A stretch of DNA of 64,000 bases from Acidobacteriota bacterium (GTDB lineage Bacteria > Acidobacteriota > Thermoanaerobaculia > Multivoradales > Multivoraceae). Position numbers and translations under genes: made by a program. The notes under the pieces are model-generated. The model saw nothing but the letters and a program-made list of their open reading frames with translations, did no database searches and was not told the DNA's origin. Below, in pieces: positions 1 through 8,272 of the stretch. Position 1 is the stretch's first letter, and the number at the start of each line of letters is the position of its first letter. The stretch spans positions 1 through 64,000 of the forward strand of contig JAPOWR010000002.1 in NCBI GenBank assembly GCA_026707545.1. The letters run 5' to 3'.

Positions 1-124
1 TGAAGACGCCGGAGTGGAGGCAGACGAGGGTGAGCCAGGCCGCTTCGTGAGGACGGAAGCCGAACTCGCGCAGCGCGGCGTCGCGGCCGGCCAGGTGCGG
101 GACGTCCGGGGGCTTGAGGGCCAT
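1..124 (-). pseudogene. 5' part of winged-helix mobile-element gene, copy A (runs off left edge)
   Basis: The reverse complement encodes a protein starting MALKPPDVPHLAGRD. It is nearly identical, at DNA and protein level, to the first 41 residues of the complete gene at 5755-6720 (window position 1 aligns with 6597). The ATG is at 122-124. Only the N-terminus is inside the window, so intactness is unknown. As in copy B, it lies just downstream of an integrase gene on the same strand. It is scored as a pseudogene fragment because its integrase partner is truncated; it could be intact to the left. Confidence 0.6.
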
Positions 125-178
125 TGTCAGAAGTCCGCGACCTGATCGCACGGCATGGACATCCTCCTCACCTGCCCG

Positions 179-694
179 CTACCGGACCAGGAACGCTCCC
201 CAAGCCTCCATGACCTCGCGCCGGCGCTCCAGCACGTCGCTGCGGGCGTAGCACTGCTCGACCTGGCTCCCCACCGCGTGGGCCAGGGCCTGTTCGGCCA
301 ACTCCCGGTCGATTCCCTCGTCCGAGCACCACGACCGGAACGAACTGCGGAACCCGTGCGGGCTGCAATCGATCTTGAGGTCTTTCAGCAGCCGGCCGAA
401 CACGGCCGCCCCGACCATCTTCCCCTGGATGCCGGGAAAGACGAGCCCTTTGCCCCGGCCGCGCAGCCGTTCCGCCCGATCAAGGACCACAAGGGCGGCG
501 CTGGAGAGGGGAACCCGGTGCTCCCTGCGCGACTTCAACCGCGAGGCGGGGACGGTCCAGGTGGCCGACTCCAGGTCGATCTCCCGCCACCTGGCTCCGC
601 GAACCTCACCGCTGCGAGCCGCCGTCAGCGCCAGGAAGCGAAGCGCCAGCCGCGTCCCGATCCATGCCCCGGACGCCTGCACCTTGACCAGCAC
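179..694 (-). pseudogene. Truncated tyrosine recombinase (P4-type integrase), copy A
   Basis: The 171-residue reading frame matches residues 211-378 of the full-length integrase at 6792-7928 with few substitutions. It keeps the catalytic domain: TAARSGE with the first catalytic Arg, the HGFR box, the ALAHAVG His, and the nucleophile in CYARSD. It lacks the arm-binding and core-binding domains. Homology stops at about 693-697 and the following sequence is unrelated, so this is a real break rather than a start-codon choice. It should not recombine alone. The stretch between it and the winged-helix fragment (125-178) is about 17 nt shorter than in copy B. Confidence 0.85.
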
Positions 695-1075
695 TCCTTC
701 CCGCTCTCAATTCAGAGAAGTGTCAGAGAACGCAGGGACTTGTGGCACATGACGGTGAGCGACTGTCCCCCAATGTGGTCCTTGTTCGCCAGACGACCCG
801 TTCAAGAGCGTGACCGGTTCGGTATGAGGCTGCTGTGCGGGTGGTGGGCAACCCGAAGTACAACTTGCGGATCGACTTCCGAGGTGGCGCTCCGTCACCG
901 CCCTGGCGAAGACTCGGAACCCTGCCGCGCGCAGAGGAGGCTGTTACGCTACGTGGCTCCATCTCCGAGCCGGAGCCTTCAGGGGCGACAGACCATGAGA
1001 CAGCCCTCGGAATGCTCCACTCCAAGAGTAGGCCGAGTCAGCCGAAGGACGTTTGACCGCCTCGCCAACGGAACC
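695..1075. other. Gene-free stretch between integrase remnant and protease gene
   Basis: The integrase homology breaks at about 697. No credible coding frame follows until the protease ATG at 1076. The plus-strand frame is open throughout, but its translation here is the antisense of the integrase remnant followed by low-complexity residues with no domain. I see no convincing terminator, tRNA or repeat. Confidence 0.5.
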
Positions 1076-2758
1076 ATGCCACACGAATCTCCTCGCAGAT
1101 ATCGGAGTGGAACCGCGCTTCTCGGCGCCGGCGCTCTCTCGCTCCTTCTGCCCGCCGCTACCGGCCCGAGCGCCGCCCAGAACGTGCGCCCTGACCAACC
1201 GCTCTCCACCGCAGAGATCGCGCGCCGTGTCACTGACAGTGTCGTCACCATCCACACCGCAAGCGGTCACGGTTCCGGCGTGATCGTCGATTCGACCGGC
1301 ATCGTTGTCACCAACCTCCATGTCATCGAGAACGAGACGGATCTGGAAGTCGTCCTGGCGAACGGCGACATCTACGACGACATCGCCGTCGTGGACGTTG
1401 ATGAGCGGCGAGACCTGGTCGTGCTCAAGCTCAAGGCCTACAACCTCGTGCCGGCGGCCATGGGGGACTCAGACGACATTCGGGTCGGCGACAGCGTCGT
1501 CCTTGTGGGTTCACCAGAGGGCTTCGACTCCACCGTCAGCGAAGGCGTCATCAGCGCCATGCGCGACACCGGAGCAGGCTACAGCGTCATCCAGACAAGT
1601 GCCCCCGCCTCCCCCGGCAGCAGCGGTGGCGGCATGTTCAATGCCTACGCGGAGCTTATCGGCATCGTCACATCTCAAGCACGCGAGGGCCAGAACCTGA
1701 ACTTCGCCGTCCCCTTCAACTACGCTCGCGGTCTGCTCTCCACGGAGCCGACGATGACCCTCTCCGACTTGACCGAGCGGTTGAGCACCTCGGCCGACGC
1801 GAGTTCCCGGGTTGCGGAGCCGACATCCTCCTCTACTGGTATCAGTTCTGCTGACGCCGATCGGTTCAACGACCTCATGCAGGCGATCTCAGCCGACGAG
1901 GACCTACACGAGTTCGTGGAGTTTCGAGACGCCGGCGATGGCCTGTGGCTGTTCTTCTACAAGGACGGAGACCACGTTGCAGAAGTTCCTGGTTATGTGG
2001 AGCTCCTGGAAGACGGTTTTGATCGAGCCATGGTAGTGCTTCACACTCAGCAGCTTTCAAGCCCAGGATCTCCTTGGACGTCCAGACAGGTCGTGTCTCT
2101 GCTCCAGCTCAGCTTCAACTGGAACTTCGCCAAGCTCGTAGCAGACTCTGATGGTTCGCTGCGAACCATGCTCGAGCTTGAGCTCCGTACGACCGACGAA
2201 CACTCTCTCATCCTTGGCGCCTACTCCGTCGGTGAGGCGGCTGATGATGTCGCCGGGATGATGAACGCGCCCGAGCCCTCCGGCTCGAGCACCATGGCCT
2301 CTGCGCTGACAGAGGCACCTGCTGCACAGACGGCATCGGTGGATCTCCTGGACCACGCAGTGCGCTTCGATCCGCGCGAGTGGTCGGAGATCCCTGCGTT
2401 GAACGACGACGTGCTCCTGCAGTTGGAGCACTCGTCGAAGGAAGTCTGGATGTCTCTGATAACCGAACGAGGGGAGATTCCGGTAGAGGCAATGGTGCAA
2501 CTGTTTCGCCAGAATCTGGTCGTTGCGGGATTGCAGGACGTGGAGGGCATTCGAAGCGGCAAGCGCCTCGTAGGCGGGATTGAACTTGGGTACTCAGAAG
2601 TCCTCGCCACAGCCGAGGGGGTACCGGTCATCTACCTTGCCCATTTCTTCAGCAGCGAGCGCGGCACGATTCAGATCGTAGGCTGGACTCCGCGAAACCT
2701 CTACACCGAGCATAAGACGACGATCGAGCGCTTCGTCGCTGGTTTTCACCTGCCCTGA
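1076..2758 (+). CDS. Secreted trypsin-like (S1C/HtrA-type) serine protease with unknown C-terminal region
   Basis: The 560-residue product begins with a signal peptide (Arg-rich start, hydrophobic core at about residues 12-34, then AAQ), so it should act outside the cytoplasm. The protease domain spans about 45-250 with the full triad: His82 in TNLHVI, Asp113 in ERRDLVV and Ser183 in PGSSGGG. No PDZ domain is visible; residues about 260-560 are an unassigned region with two short alpha/beta-like segments. The frame is open back to 155, but that upstream part is antisense to the integrase remnant; ATG 1076 is chosen because it begins the signal peptide (ATG 995 is the alternative). It sits between two integrase modules, so it may be island cargo. 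Confidence 0.85.
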   Translation: MPHESPRRYRSGTALLGAGALSLLLPAATGPSAAQNVRPDQPLSTAEIARRVTDSVVTIHTASGHGSGVIVDSTGIVVTNLHVIENETDLEVVLANGDIYDDIAVVDVDERRDLVVLKLKAYNLVPAAMGDSDDIRVGDSVVLVGSPEGFDSTVSEGVISAMRDTGAGYSVIQTSAPASPGSSGGGMFNAYAELIGIVTSQAREGQNLNFAVPFNYARGLLSTEPTMTLSDLTERLSTSADASSRVAEPTSSSTGISSADADRFNDLMQAISADEDLHEFVEFRDAGDGLWLFFYKDGDHVAEVPGYVELLEDGFDRAMVVLHTQQLSSPGSPWTSRQVVSLLQLSFNWNFAKLVADSDGSLRTMLELELRTTDEHSLILGAYSVGEAADDVAGMMNAPEPSGSSTMASALTEAPAAQTASVDLLDHAVRFDPREWSEIPALNDDVLLQLEHSSKEVWMSLITERGEIPVEAMVQLFRQNLVVAGLQDVEGIRSGKRLVGGIELGYSEVLATAEGVPVIYLAHFFSSERGTIQIVGWTPRNLYTEHKTTIERFVAGFHLP

Positions 2759-2988
2759 GAGTCCCCCAGCCAGTCAAGTTGGTTGGTTGAAAGGGTCGGC
2801 CCGGGCGTTGGAGATGCCAGGGCGACGCCTTGGCTCAGTCTCCTCTCGTACCGCCCCGTAGTGTCGTTCGTATGGCTGCTCGGAAGTCACCAGGGGCTGG
2901 TCCCCGGCTTCTCGGCCAGTCACCCAGTAAGGCGGAGCCGGCGCTCGATCGGCTGATAGGGATCCATCACGCGGCTCATGTAGATCAG

Positions 2989-3036
2989 CTTCCCCTGGAT
3001 GCCGGGGAAGACCAGACCTCGACTCCGGCCACGCAG
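2989..3036 (-). pseudogene. Short relic of the same integrase gene (third copy)
   Basis: These 48 nt align with about 7031-7078 of the complete integrase with only a few mismatches and no gap. On the minus strand they correspond to the segment encoding LVFPGIQGK. Nothing on either side matches the integrase, so this is a fragment left by deletion or rearrangement. Confidence 0.6.
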
Positions 3037-3067
3037 TCTTACCTGCCCAACGGACCGGCGCTTCACG

Positions 3068-3073
3068 TAGTCT
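3068..3073 (+). promoter_or_regulatory. Candidate -10 hexamer (TAGTCT) before the FG-GAP gene
   Basis: TAGTCT lies 10 nt before the ATG at 3084. This fits the TANNNT-before-start pattern seen at many genes in this window. No convincing -35 box is visible. Confidence 0.35.
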
Positions 3074-3083
3074 CAAGAGCACC

Positions 3084-5273
3084 ATGGGTACGCACCTCAT
3101 CGGGCGCCGGTCTCTTGGAGCGAGTGGGTGTGTCGTTGCCTTGATGGCCATGACCGAGTTCGCGGCCGCCCAACTCTCTGTTCCCGGCCCTTGCGAGCCG
3201 GATGCCGAGACTCTCTGCCTGCACGGCGGCCGGTACGAGCTGCAAGCGGATTGGCGGACCGGCGACGGCAACAGCGGCTCGGCGAAGGTGGTGCCGAAGG
3301 GGACCAGGGATTCCGGCCTGTTCCGGTTCTTCGACGCCGAGAACTGGGAGGTTCTGATCAAGGTACTGGACGGCTGCGTGGTCAACGGCCATCACTGGGT
3401 GTATGGCGCTTCGACGACGGACCTGGGCTACGAGATCCGCGTCAGGGACACGGCGACTGACGATGTCAAGGTGTACCGGAACGAGCCCGGCCGGCCAGCA
3501 CCCGCGATTACGGACGGCAAGGCGTTCCCTGGCGCCTGCGCGGCAGGTGTGTCGCCGCCGCTCGCTTTCCCCGATTGGAGGTTTCAGGGCACGCCGGGCG
3601 AGGAACTGGCGCCTGTTCGGCTGGTCGGCGGATCGGACTCGGGCTGTGTTCCCAACGGCACGTCGCTGTGCCTGGCGGATAGCCGCTTCGAGGTGGCCGT
3701 CGACTGGTCGACGGCCGGCGGGGCCGAGGGTCCCGCGAACACAGTGCCGGGCGGGACGAATAACTCGGGGCTCTTCTACTTCTTCGATCCGAACAACTGG
3801 GAGATGCTGATCAAGGTGCTGGACGGTTGCGCGATCAACGGCCACCACTGGGTGTACTCGGCGGCCGCCACGGACCTGGGGCTCGACATCACGGTGACGG
3901 ACGCTGCGACGGGCGCGGCCTGGACGTTTGAGAAGCCGCCGGGGCCGCCGGCGCCGGCGATCACGGAGAGCAAGGCGTTCCCCGACAGTTGCGACGTGAG
4001 GCCGCTGCCGGAACTGGTGTCGCCCGGGTCGATTGCCGTCGAGTGGGACGTGTGGGAGGCCGAAATCGCGCACGAGAGTCTCGGCGATGTTCCGTTCGCG
4101 GACGACTTCGACGGCGACGGCGACGACGATGTGCTGATCGTGCCCGAAGCCGCACCGGAGGGTGCCGACCCGTCGGACACGAGGACCGGTCTCATCCTCG
4201 TCAACAACGGGGACTTCACCTTTGAGGTCGCCGCCGGGGACCGACCCCGCGGAGTGCATCCCTCACATGTCCTCATGGCGGACTTCGACGGAGATGGCAG
4301 GAACGACTTCTTCATCGCCGACCACGGCTACGACTTTCCGCCTTTCCCCGGCTGGCACAACCAGTTGCTGCTGTGGACCGCGGGCGGCTACGTGGACGCC
4401 ACCGACCGGCTGCCGACCGACCCGGACGGCTTCACCCACCGCGCCGCCGTCGGCGACATCGACGGCGATGGCGACGTGGACATCCTGGTGGCCAACGCCT
4501 TCTCGCATTCCCTGCACCCGGCGCCGTACTTCCTGATGAACGATGGCAAGGGTCACTTCGTCCGGGATCAGAGGAGGTTGCCGCAGAGTTGGGACGGCGC
4601 GCCCTGGGCGGTTCAACTGGCGGATCTCGACGGCGACGGTCACCCGGACCTGGTCGCCGGACCCAGGGGAGACACGGCGGGAGAGTCCTTCGTGCATTGG
4701 GGGTCTGTCGAGGGTGTCTACGGGGACGGCAGGGCAACGGCGCTGCGGGAAGCGGCCTTCCTGTCCGCCTTTGGCGGTGGACACGTGGTTTCCACTGCGG
4801 TCGGCGACGTAACCGGAGATGGGCGGCCTGACATTCTCCTGGGCGGCTACGACCTTGCTCTTCAGGGGAGGGGCGTGCAACTGCTCGTGAACCATGGTGG
4901 GCGCGTCTTCGTCGACGAGACGTCGCGCCGCCTCGGCGCAAGCGCCTGGTCGGCGAGGGAAGCCGCGCATACGGCGTATCGCTTCCTGGACTTCAACCGT
5001 GACGGCGCGGTTGACATCGTTCCCCAGTTGTTCTGGAGCGGCGACGGGAGCCCGAACGTGCTGGCTTGGCTGAACGACGGGACGGGACACTACGTGCCCC
5101 TGAAGACCACCGAGTTCGACGACGCCGACGCCCTGGCGCTCTTCGAGTTGGGCAGAACGGTCCAGGCCGGCGGCGGGTTCAAGACGATCGTGTTCCACGG
5201 CGAGGGTGGCTCGTTCGTACGCGCACAGGCGGGAGTCGTGGTCGAGGGTGCCGTGATACGCCCGGAGGATTGA
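3084..5273 (+). CDS. Secreted protein with duplicated N-terminal domain and FG-GAP/VCBS repeats
   Basis: The 729-residue product has a signal peptide ending near AAAQ (about residue 30). Two copies of a domain of about 115 residues follow (about 33-150 and 187-305), each with an LCL motif, a strand ending in W, SGLF-FFD, NWE-LIKVLDGC and NGHHWV. I know this domain from secreted proteins of similar bacteria, but not its function. The rest is a beta-propeller of FG-GAP repeats with Ca-binding loops such as DFDGDGDDD, DIDGDGDVD and DLDGDGHPD. It is probably an extracellular or surface adhesive or scaffold protein. It lies between two integrase modules and may be island cargo. Confidence 0.8.
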   Translation: MGTHLIGRRSLGASGCVVALMAMTEFAAAQLSVPGPCEPDAETLCLHGGRYELQADWRTGDGNSGSAKVVPKGTRDSGLFRFFDAENWEVLIKVLDGCVVNGHHWVYGASTTDLGYEIRVRDTATDDVKVYRNEPGRPAPAITDGKAFPGACAAGVSPPLAFPDWRFQGTPGEELAPVRLVGGSDSGCVPNGTSLCLADSRFEVAVDWSTAGGAEGPANTVPGGTNNSGLFYFFDPNNWEMLIKVLDGCAINGHHWVYSAAATDLGLDITVTDAATGAAWTFEKPPGPPAPAITESKAFPDSCDVRPLPELVSPGSIAVEWDVWEAEIAHESLGDVPFADDFDGDGDDDVLIVPEAAPEGADPSDTRTGLILVNNGDFTFEVAAGDRPRGVHPSHVLMADFDGDGRNDFFIADHGYDFPPFPGWHNQLLLWTAGGYVDATDRLPTDPDGFTHRAAVGDIDGDGDVDILVANAFSHSLHPAPYFLMNDGKGHFVRDQRRLPQSWDGAPWAVQLADLDGDGHPDLVAGPRGDTAGESFVHWGSVEGVYGDGRATALREAAFLSAFGGGHVVSTAVGDVTGDGRPDILLGGYDLALQGRGVQLLVNHGGRVFVDETSRRLGASAWSAREAAHTAYRFLDFNRDGAVDIVPQLFWSGDGSPNVLAWLNDGTGHYVPLKTTEFDDADALALFELGRTVQAGGGFKTIVFHGEGGSFVRAQAGVVVEGAVIRPED

Positions 5274-5754
5274 TGGACCAGAGGTGTTGCCTTCCGATCC
5301 ACATCCGACATGGCTCCTCCGTATCAGCGGCCCTCCGAGCCTTCCCGCAGGGATCAATCTGGACGTGAGCGACCCTCCCGGCGGCCTGAAACAGGCCGGC
5401 ACATGGGAGCTCACGTCCCAACCCGAATCGCCTGGTACGACCCGGTCACCGCGCTCGTGGGGCGCTTTCCCCGAGCGGCGACCGAGAAACGCATTGCGTT
5501 TCAAGGACATTCGGGCGATGTCCTCAGAAGAGGACGATGTAACATTCGGAGAGTCGAAAACGGCACAAAGGGGGTGCTGTCCTTGTCCGTTTCTGGTGCG
5601 GATCCTGGAGCGACCCGGAGTTACGCGGCGACCACCGAGCCCACTAGCCCATCCTGCGGGCCGCATGGGTCGAGAGCTGCTGAATGCTTTGAGGGCGCCT
5701 GAGCGTTGGGATAGTCCTACGGGGCTCCGGGTTCGATTCCCGGCAGGTGCCCAC
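5274..5754. other. Gene-free stretch ending in the tRNA-like remnant
   Basis: No convincing coding frame is present; the long plus-strand frames here are antisense to the winged-helix gene further right. A stem-loop can be drawn at 5452-5477 (CGCTC and GGGG arms pairing with CCCC and GAGCG, 2-nt bulge), without a T-run, so it is at best a weak terminator. The right end holds the tRNA-like remnant. Confidence 0.45.
5693..5752 (+). other. tRNA 3'-end remnant; candidate integration (att) site
   Basis: A perfect T-arm (CCGGG, loop TTCGATT, CCCGG) is followed by CAGGTGC, which has the shape of a tRNA acceptor 3' strand without encoded CCA. Upstream, TCCTA followed by GGGGC could be the anticodon loop (CCT) and 3' anticodon stem, but no matching 5' stem or D-arm exists. 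Such a 3' half is what tyrosine recombinases leave as an attachment site in tRNA genes, and tRNA-Arg(CCT) is a common target. The stop codon of the winged-helix/integrase module begins 3 nt further on. A GGGCGCCTG at 5693 can pair with CAGGTGCCC, but the 60-nt unit is too short for a functional tRNA. The Arg identity is inferred. Confidence 0.5.
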
Positions 5755-6720
5755 TCACCCCCGAGAGGCCTGCGGCGCGAGGCCGCGAGCGTGATGCGTC
5801 GAGTAGCCGTCGATCGCAGGGCCGGACGTACCGCCGGCGGCCTCCGGAGCCCCTCGCTGGCGGAGCCGGATCAGGACGCGGCGAGCGGCATGGAAGCCGC
5901 CCCACTGCTCGAGCGCGGCGGGGTCGGCCGAGAGGAGCGCCGCCCTGACGGCGACCACCGTTTGCCACTCCTCCGGGGTCAGCGGCCGGACCGGAGGGCT
6001 GGCCCAGGCGGCGACCCTGCGGGAGAGCTGGTGCTGCTTCGGCACGGTGCGCGTCACGACGGCGACGTGGACCTTGGTTCCGAAGACGCGAAGCCACGGC
6101 CAGAGGTGGCGATGGCCGCCGGCCCAACTGCGCAGTTCCGTGTCCGTGTGGCGGCCGGGATCGGCGTAGACGAAGGTAGCCGACCGAAGGTCGGCGGCGA
6201 TCGGCAGCCTGAGCGGGAAGTAGCGCCGGGTGCGCTTGGCCGCGCCGCCGTAGATGCGGCTGGGGTAGTGGTTGCGGGGGATGCCGCGCGCTTCGAAGTG
6301 GGCGACCTTCTCCGCCTCGGTGGCGAGCCAGGGGAGGCGAGGGTGGCGGACGACGTGATCGAGAGAGAGGAGGCGGCGGAAGAGGACCACGTCCTCCTCC
6401 GGTTTCCGGCGATGCCGGGTGTCTTCGACGCCGAGAGCGCTGTAGAGAGAACGGCTGTGCACGTGGGTGTATCGCAGCCTGGTGCCGACGCCGGGGACGG
6501 GGTGCTCGCGCGCGAAGCCGCGTTCGGTCAGAGCGCGGAGGAAGCGTGAGGTCTTCTTGCGGTGACACCGGTGGTGTCCGGTGAACTGGGTCCGGGTGAA
6601 GACGCCGGAGTGGAGGCAGACGAGGGTGAGCCAGGCCGCTTCGTGAGGACGGAAGCCGAACTCGCGGAGGGCGGCGTCGCGGCCGGCCAGGTGCGGGACG
6701 TCCGGGAGCTTGAGGGCCAT
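5755..6720 (-). CDS. Winged-helix protein of the integrase module, function unknown
   Basis: The 321-residue product starts MALKLPDVPH; ATG 6720 is chosen because copy A has the same start and the upstream frame is antisense to the integrase. Residues about 27-95 look like a winged helix-turn-helix (GVFTRTQF, then KKTSRFLRALTERGFA), followed by an alpha/beta region rich in His, Arg and Trp. The layout recalls the replication-relaxation family found on mobile elements, but I cannot confirm membership. It lies 71 nt downstream of the integrase on the same strand and the pair is duplicated in the window, so it is probably part of the element: an excision, replication or regulatory factor. Its stop codon is at the candidate att site. 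Confidence 0.65.
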   Translation of the reverse strand: MALKLPDVPHLAGRDAALREFGFRPHEAAWLTLVCLHSGVFTRTQFTGHHRCHRKKTSRFLRALTERGFAREHPVPGVGTRLRYTHVHSRSLYSALGVEDTRHRRKPEEDVVLFRRLLSLDHVVRHPRLPWLATEAEKVAHFEARGIPRNHYPSRIYGGAAKRTRRYFPLRLPIAADLRSATFVYADPGRHTDTELRSWAGGHRHLWPWLRVFGTKVHVAVVTRTVPKQHQLSRRVAAWASPPVRPLTPEEWQTVVAVRAALLSADPAALEQWGGFHAARRVLIRLRQRGAPEAAGGTSGPAIDGYSTHHARGLAPQASRG

Positions 6721-6791
6721 TGTCAGCCGGCCGCGACCTGGTCGGCCTGAATGCAGGTGATGAGGATGCCCATGGCGCGCGTGTTCGTCCG

Positions 6792-7928
6792 TTACCGGAC
6801 CAGGAACGCTCCCCATGCCTCCATGACCTCGCGGCGGCGCTCCAGCACGTCGCTGCGGGCGTAGCACTGCTCGACCTGGCTCCCGACCGCGTGGGCCAGG
6901 GCCTGTTCCGCCAACTCCCGGTCGATCCCCTCGTCCGAACACCACGACCGGAACGAGCTGCGGAAGCCGTGAGGGCTGCAATCGATCTTGAGGTCTCTCA
7001 ACAGCCGTCCGAACACCGCCGCCCCGACCATCTTCCCCTGGATGCCGGGAAACACCAGACCTCCACCCCGGCCACGCAACCGGTCCGCCCGATCAAGGAC
7101 CACAAGGGCGGCGGTGGAGAGGGGAACCCGGTGCTCCTTGCGGGACTTCATGCGCGAGGCAGGAACGGTCCATGTGGCCGACTCCAGATCGATCTCCCGC
7201 CACCTGGCTCCCCGAACCTCGCCTCTCCGCGCCGCCGTCAGCGCCAGGAAGCGCATCGCCAGCCGCGTCCCGATCCATGCCCCGGACGCCTGCACCTTGG
7301 CCAGCGCCTCGCGCAGGTCCTCTGCCGGCAGGTAGCGATGGTGCTTCCGCTTTCTCCGGCCGGCCGGCAACACCGCCGCAAGTGTGCTCGTCGGGTCGTC
7401 GGCCCGATAGCCGGCCGCCACGCTCCAAGCCATAACGCCCGCCATCCTCTGCCTCAGCCGCCGTCCGGTCGGCCGCTGACGGCGCCACAGGGGCACCAGG
7501 ACCCGCATCAGGTCGGCGGTCTGGATCTCGTCGACCGGCAGGTCCCCAAGACCCGGGAACGCATGCTGCTCCAGCAGCCGCCGGACGTGCTTCGCGTGCT
7601 CCTCTCCCCAGTCGGGAGACTGGATCTCGAGGTACAGCGTCGCGGCCTCCCTGAAGGTCGGGGCATCGGTGGCGACGGGCGCCCTGGGATCGCCTCCCAG
7701 TCGAGCGGTTCTCGTATGCTCGAAGGCGACCTCCCGAGCCTCTTTCAGCGATCGGAACCTTGTCGAGCCCATGCCGACCTCGATCCGCTTCCCCTTGACG
7801 ACGCCTCTCCAGACCCATCGGCCCTTGCCGGCGGCGGTGACTCTGACCATGAGCCCGTCACGGTCGTACTTCTTGAAGGGCTTGCCTGTGGGTCTGATGG
7901 CGTCAACTTGTCGTTGGGTGAGTGGCAT
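6792..7928 (-). CDS. int: Tyrosine recombinase / P4-type site-specific integrase, copy B
   Basis: The 378-residue length and architecture are standard for P4-family integrases: an arm-binding domain (1-85, DUF4102-like, beginning MPLTQRQVDAIRP), a core-binding domain (about 90-190) and a catalytic domain (200-378). Catalytic residues are visible: Arg234 (TAARRGE), Lys261 or Lys264, His320 and Arg323 (SPHGFR), His346 (ALAHAVG) and Tyr356 (CYARSD). ATG 7928 is chosen over an upstream start because it begins the conserved N-terminal domain and has a TACCAT hexamer 6 nt upstream. The likely target is the tRNA 3' end whose remnant lies next to the partner gene. It appears intact and potentially active. 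Confidence 0.95.
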   Translation of the reverse strand: MPLTQRQVDAIRPTGKPFKKYDRDGLMVRVTAAGKGRWVWRGVVKGKRIEVGMGSTRFRSLKEAREVAFEHTRTARLGGDPRAPVATDAPTFREAATLYLEIQSPDWGEEHAKHVRRLLEQHAFPGLGDLPVDEIQTADLMRVLVPLWRRQRPTGRRLRQRMAGVMAWSVAAGYRADDPTSTLAAVLPAGRRKRKHHRYLPAEDLREALAKVQASGAWIGTRLAMRFLALTAARRGEVRGARWREIDLESATWTVPASRMKSRKEHRVPLSTAALVVLDRADRLRGRGGGLVFPGIQGKMVGAAVFGRLLRDLKIDCSPHGFRSSFRSWCSDEGIDRELAEQALAHAVGSQVEQCYARSDVLERRREVMEAWGAFLVR

Positions 7929-7934
7929 GGCGGG

Positions 7935-7940
7935 ATGGTA
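7935..7940 (-). promoter_or_regulatory. Candidate -10 hexamer (TACCAT) of the integrase gene
   Basis: On the minus strand TACCAT is followed by 6 nt (CCCGCC) and then the ATG. Transcription would start at or next to the start codon, giving a leaderless mRNA. No Shine-Dalgarno is present. Confidence 0.5.
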
Positions 7941-8147
7941 GCAGAGACCCCCGTATCGGATTCCCTCACGATGTCCCCCAATCCTGCCTCTACAGCCACA
8001 CGCTGTCACCCGCTCCCAGTACCTGAGATAACGCTTCGCGAACCCTCACAAGTTACCGTATTCATTGGAGTTTTTTGCCATTTCTCGACTCTCTCCTGCG
8101 CTCTTTGGACCTCATGGGATATCGCCCGATCAGAGAGCACTCCACTA

Positions 8148-8226
8148 CGCTCGCTTCGGTCAGGCGTCGGTTGCTGGGAAGGCGTCGGCCGTCGCTCGCT
8201 TCGAGTCCGCTGGGACCCCTCCCCCT
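8148..8226 (+). repeat. Dispersed intergenic repeat, copy 1
   Basis: It starts CGCTCGCTTCGGTC, continues through GGCGTCGGCCGTCGCT, and ends GTCCGCTGGGACCCC. The same blocks in the same order occur on the opposite strand at 24819-24918, with a 15-nt length difference after the first block. Both copies lie outside genes. Function unknown. Confidence 0.65.
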
Positions 8227-8272
8227 GAGCCCCGGCACGGGCTGGACGGCGTCGGGATGTCCCTGCGAGGAT

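Larger units (their letters stand above)
2759..3083. other. Gene-free stretch with a third integrase scrap
   Basis: This spacer separates the protease gene from the FG-GAP gene. It holds a 48-nt scrap of integrase sequence (2989-3036) and a TAGTCT hexamer just before the next start. The short frames here have no recognisable domain. Confidence 0.5.
7929..8272. other. Gene-free stretch upstream of the integrase
   Basis: It contains the integrase -10 hexamer at its left end and one copy of a dispersed intergenic repeat at 8148-8226. A short A/T-rich segment (about 8050-8090, with a run of six T) stands out from the GC-rich background. No coding frame is convincing. Confidence 0.5.

Noticed and set aside
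155..1075. Long plus-strand open frame upstream of the trypsin-like protease
   Set aside because: The first part is antisense to the integrase remnant and the rest has no domain; the signal peptide of the protease begins at 1076.
5693..5752. A complete tRNA gene
   Set aside because: Only the T-arm and acceptor 3' part are convincing; D-arm and 5' anticodon stem are missing and the paired length is 60 nt.
5284..8228. Long plus-strand open frames (421 and 502 codons)
   Set aside because: They are antisense to the winged-helix gene and integrase; GC-rich codon bias opens the other strand.
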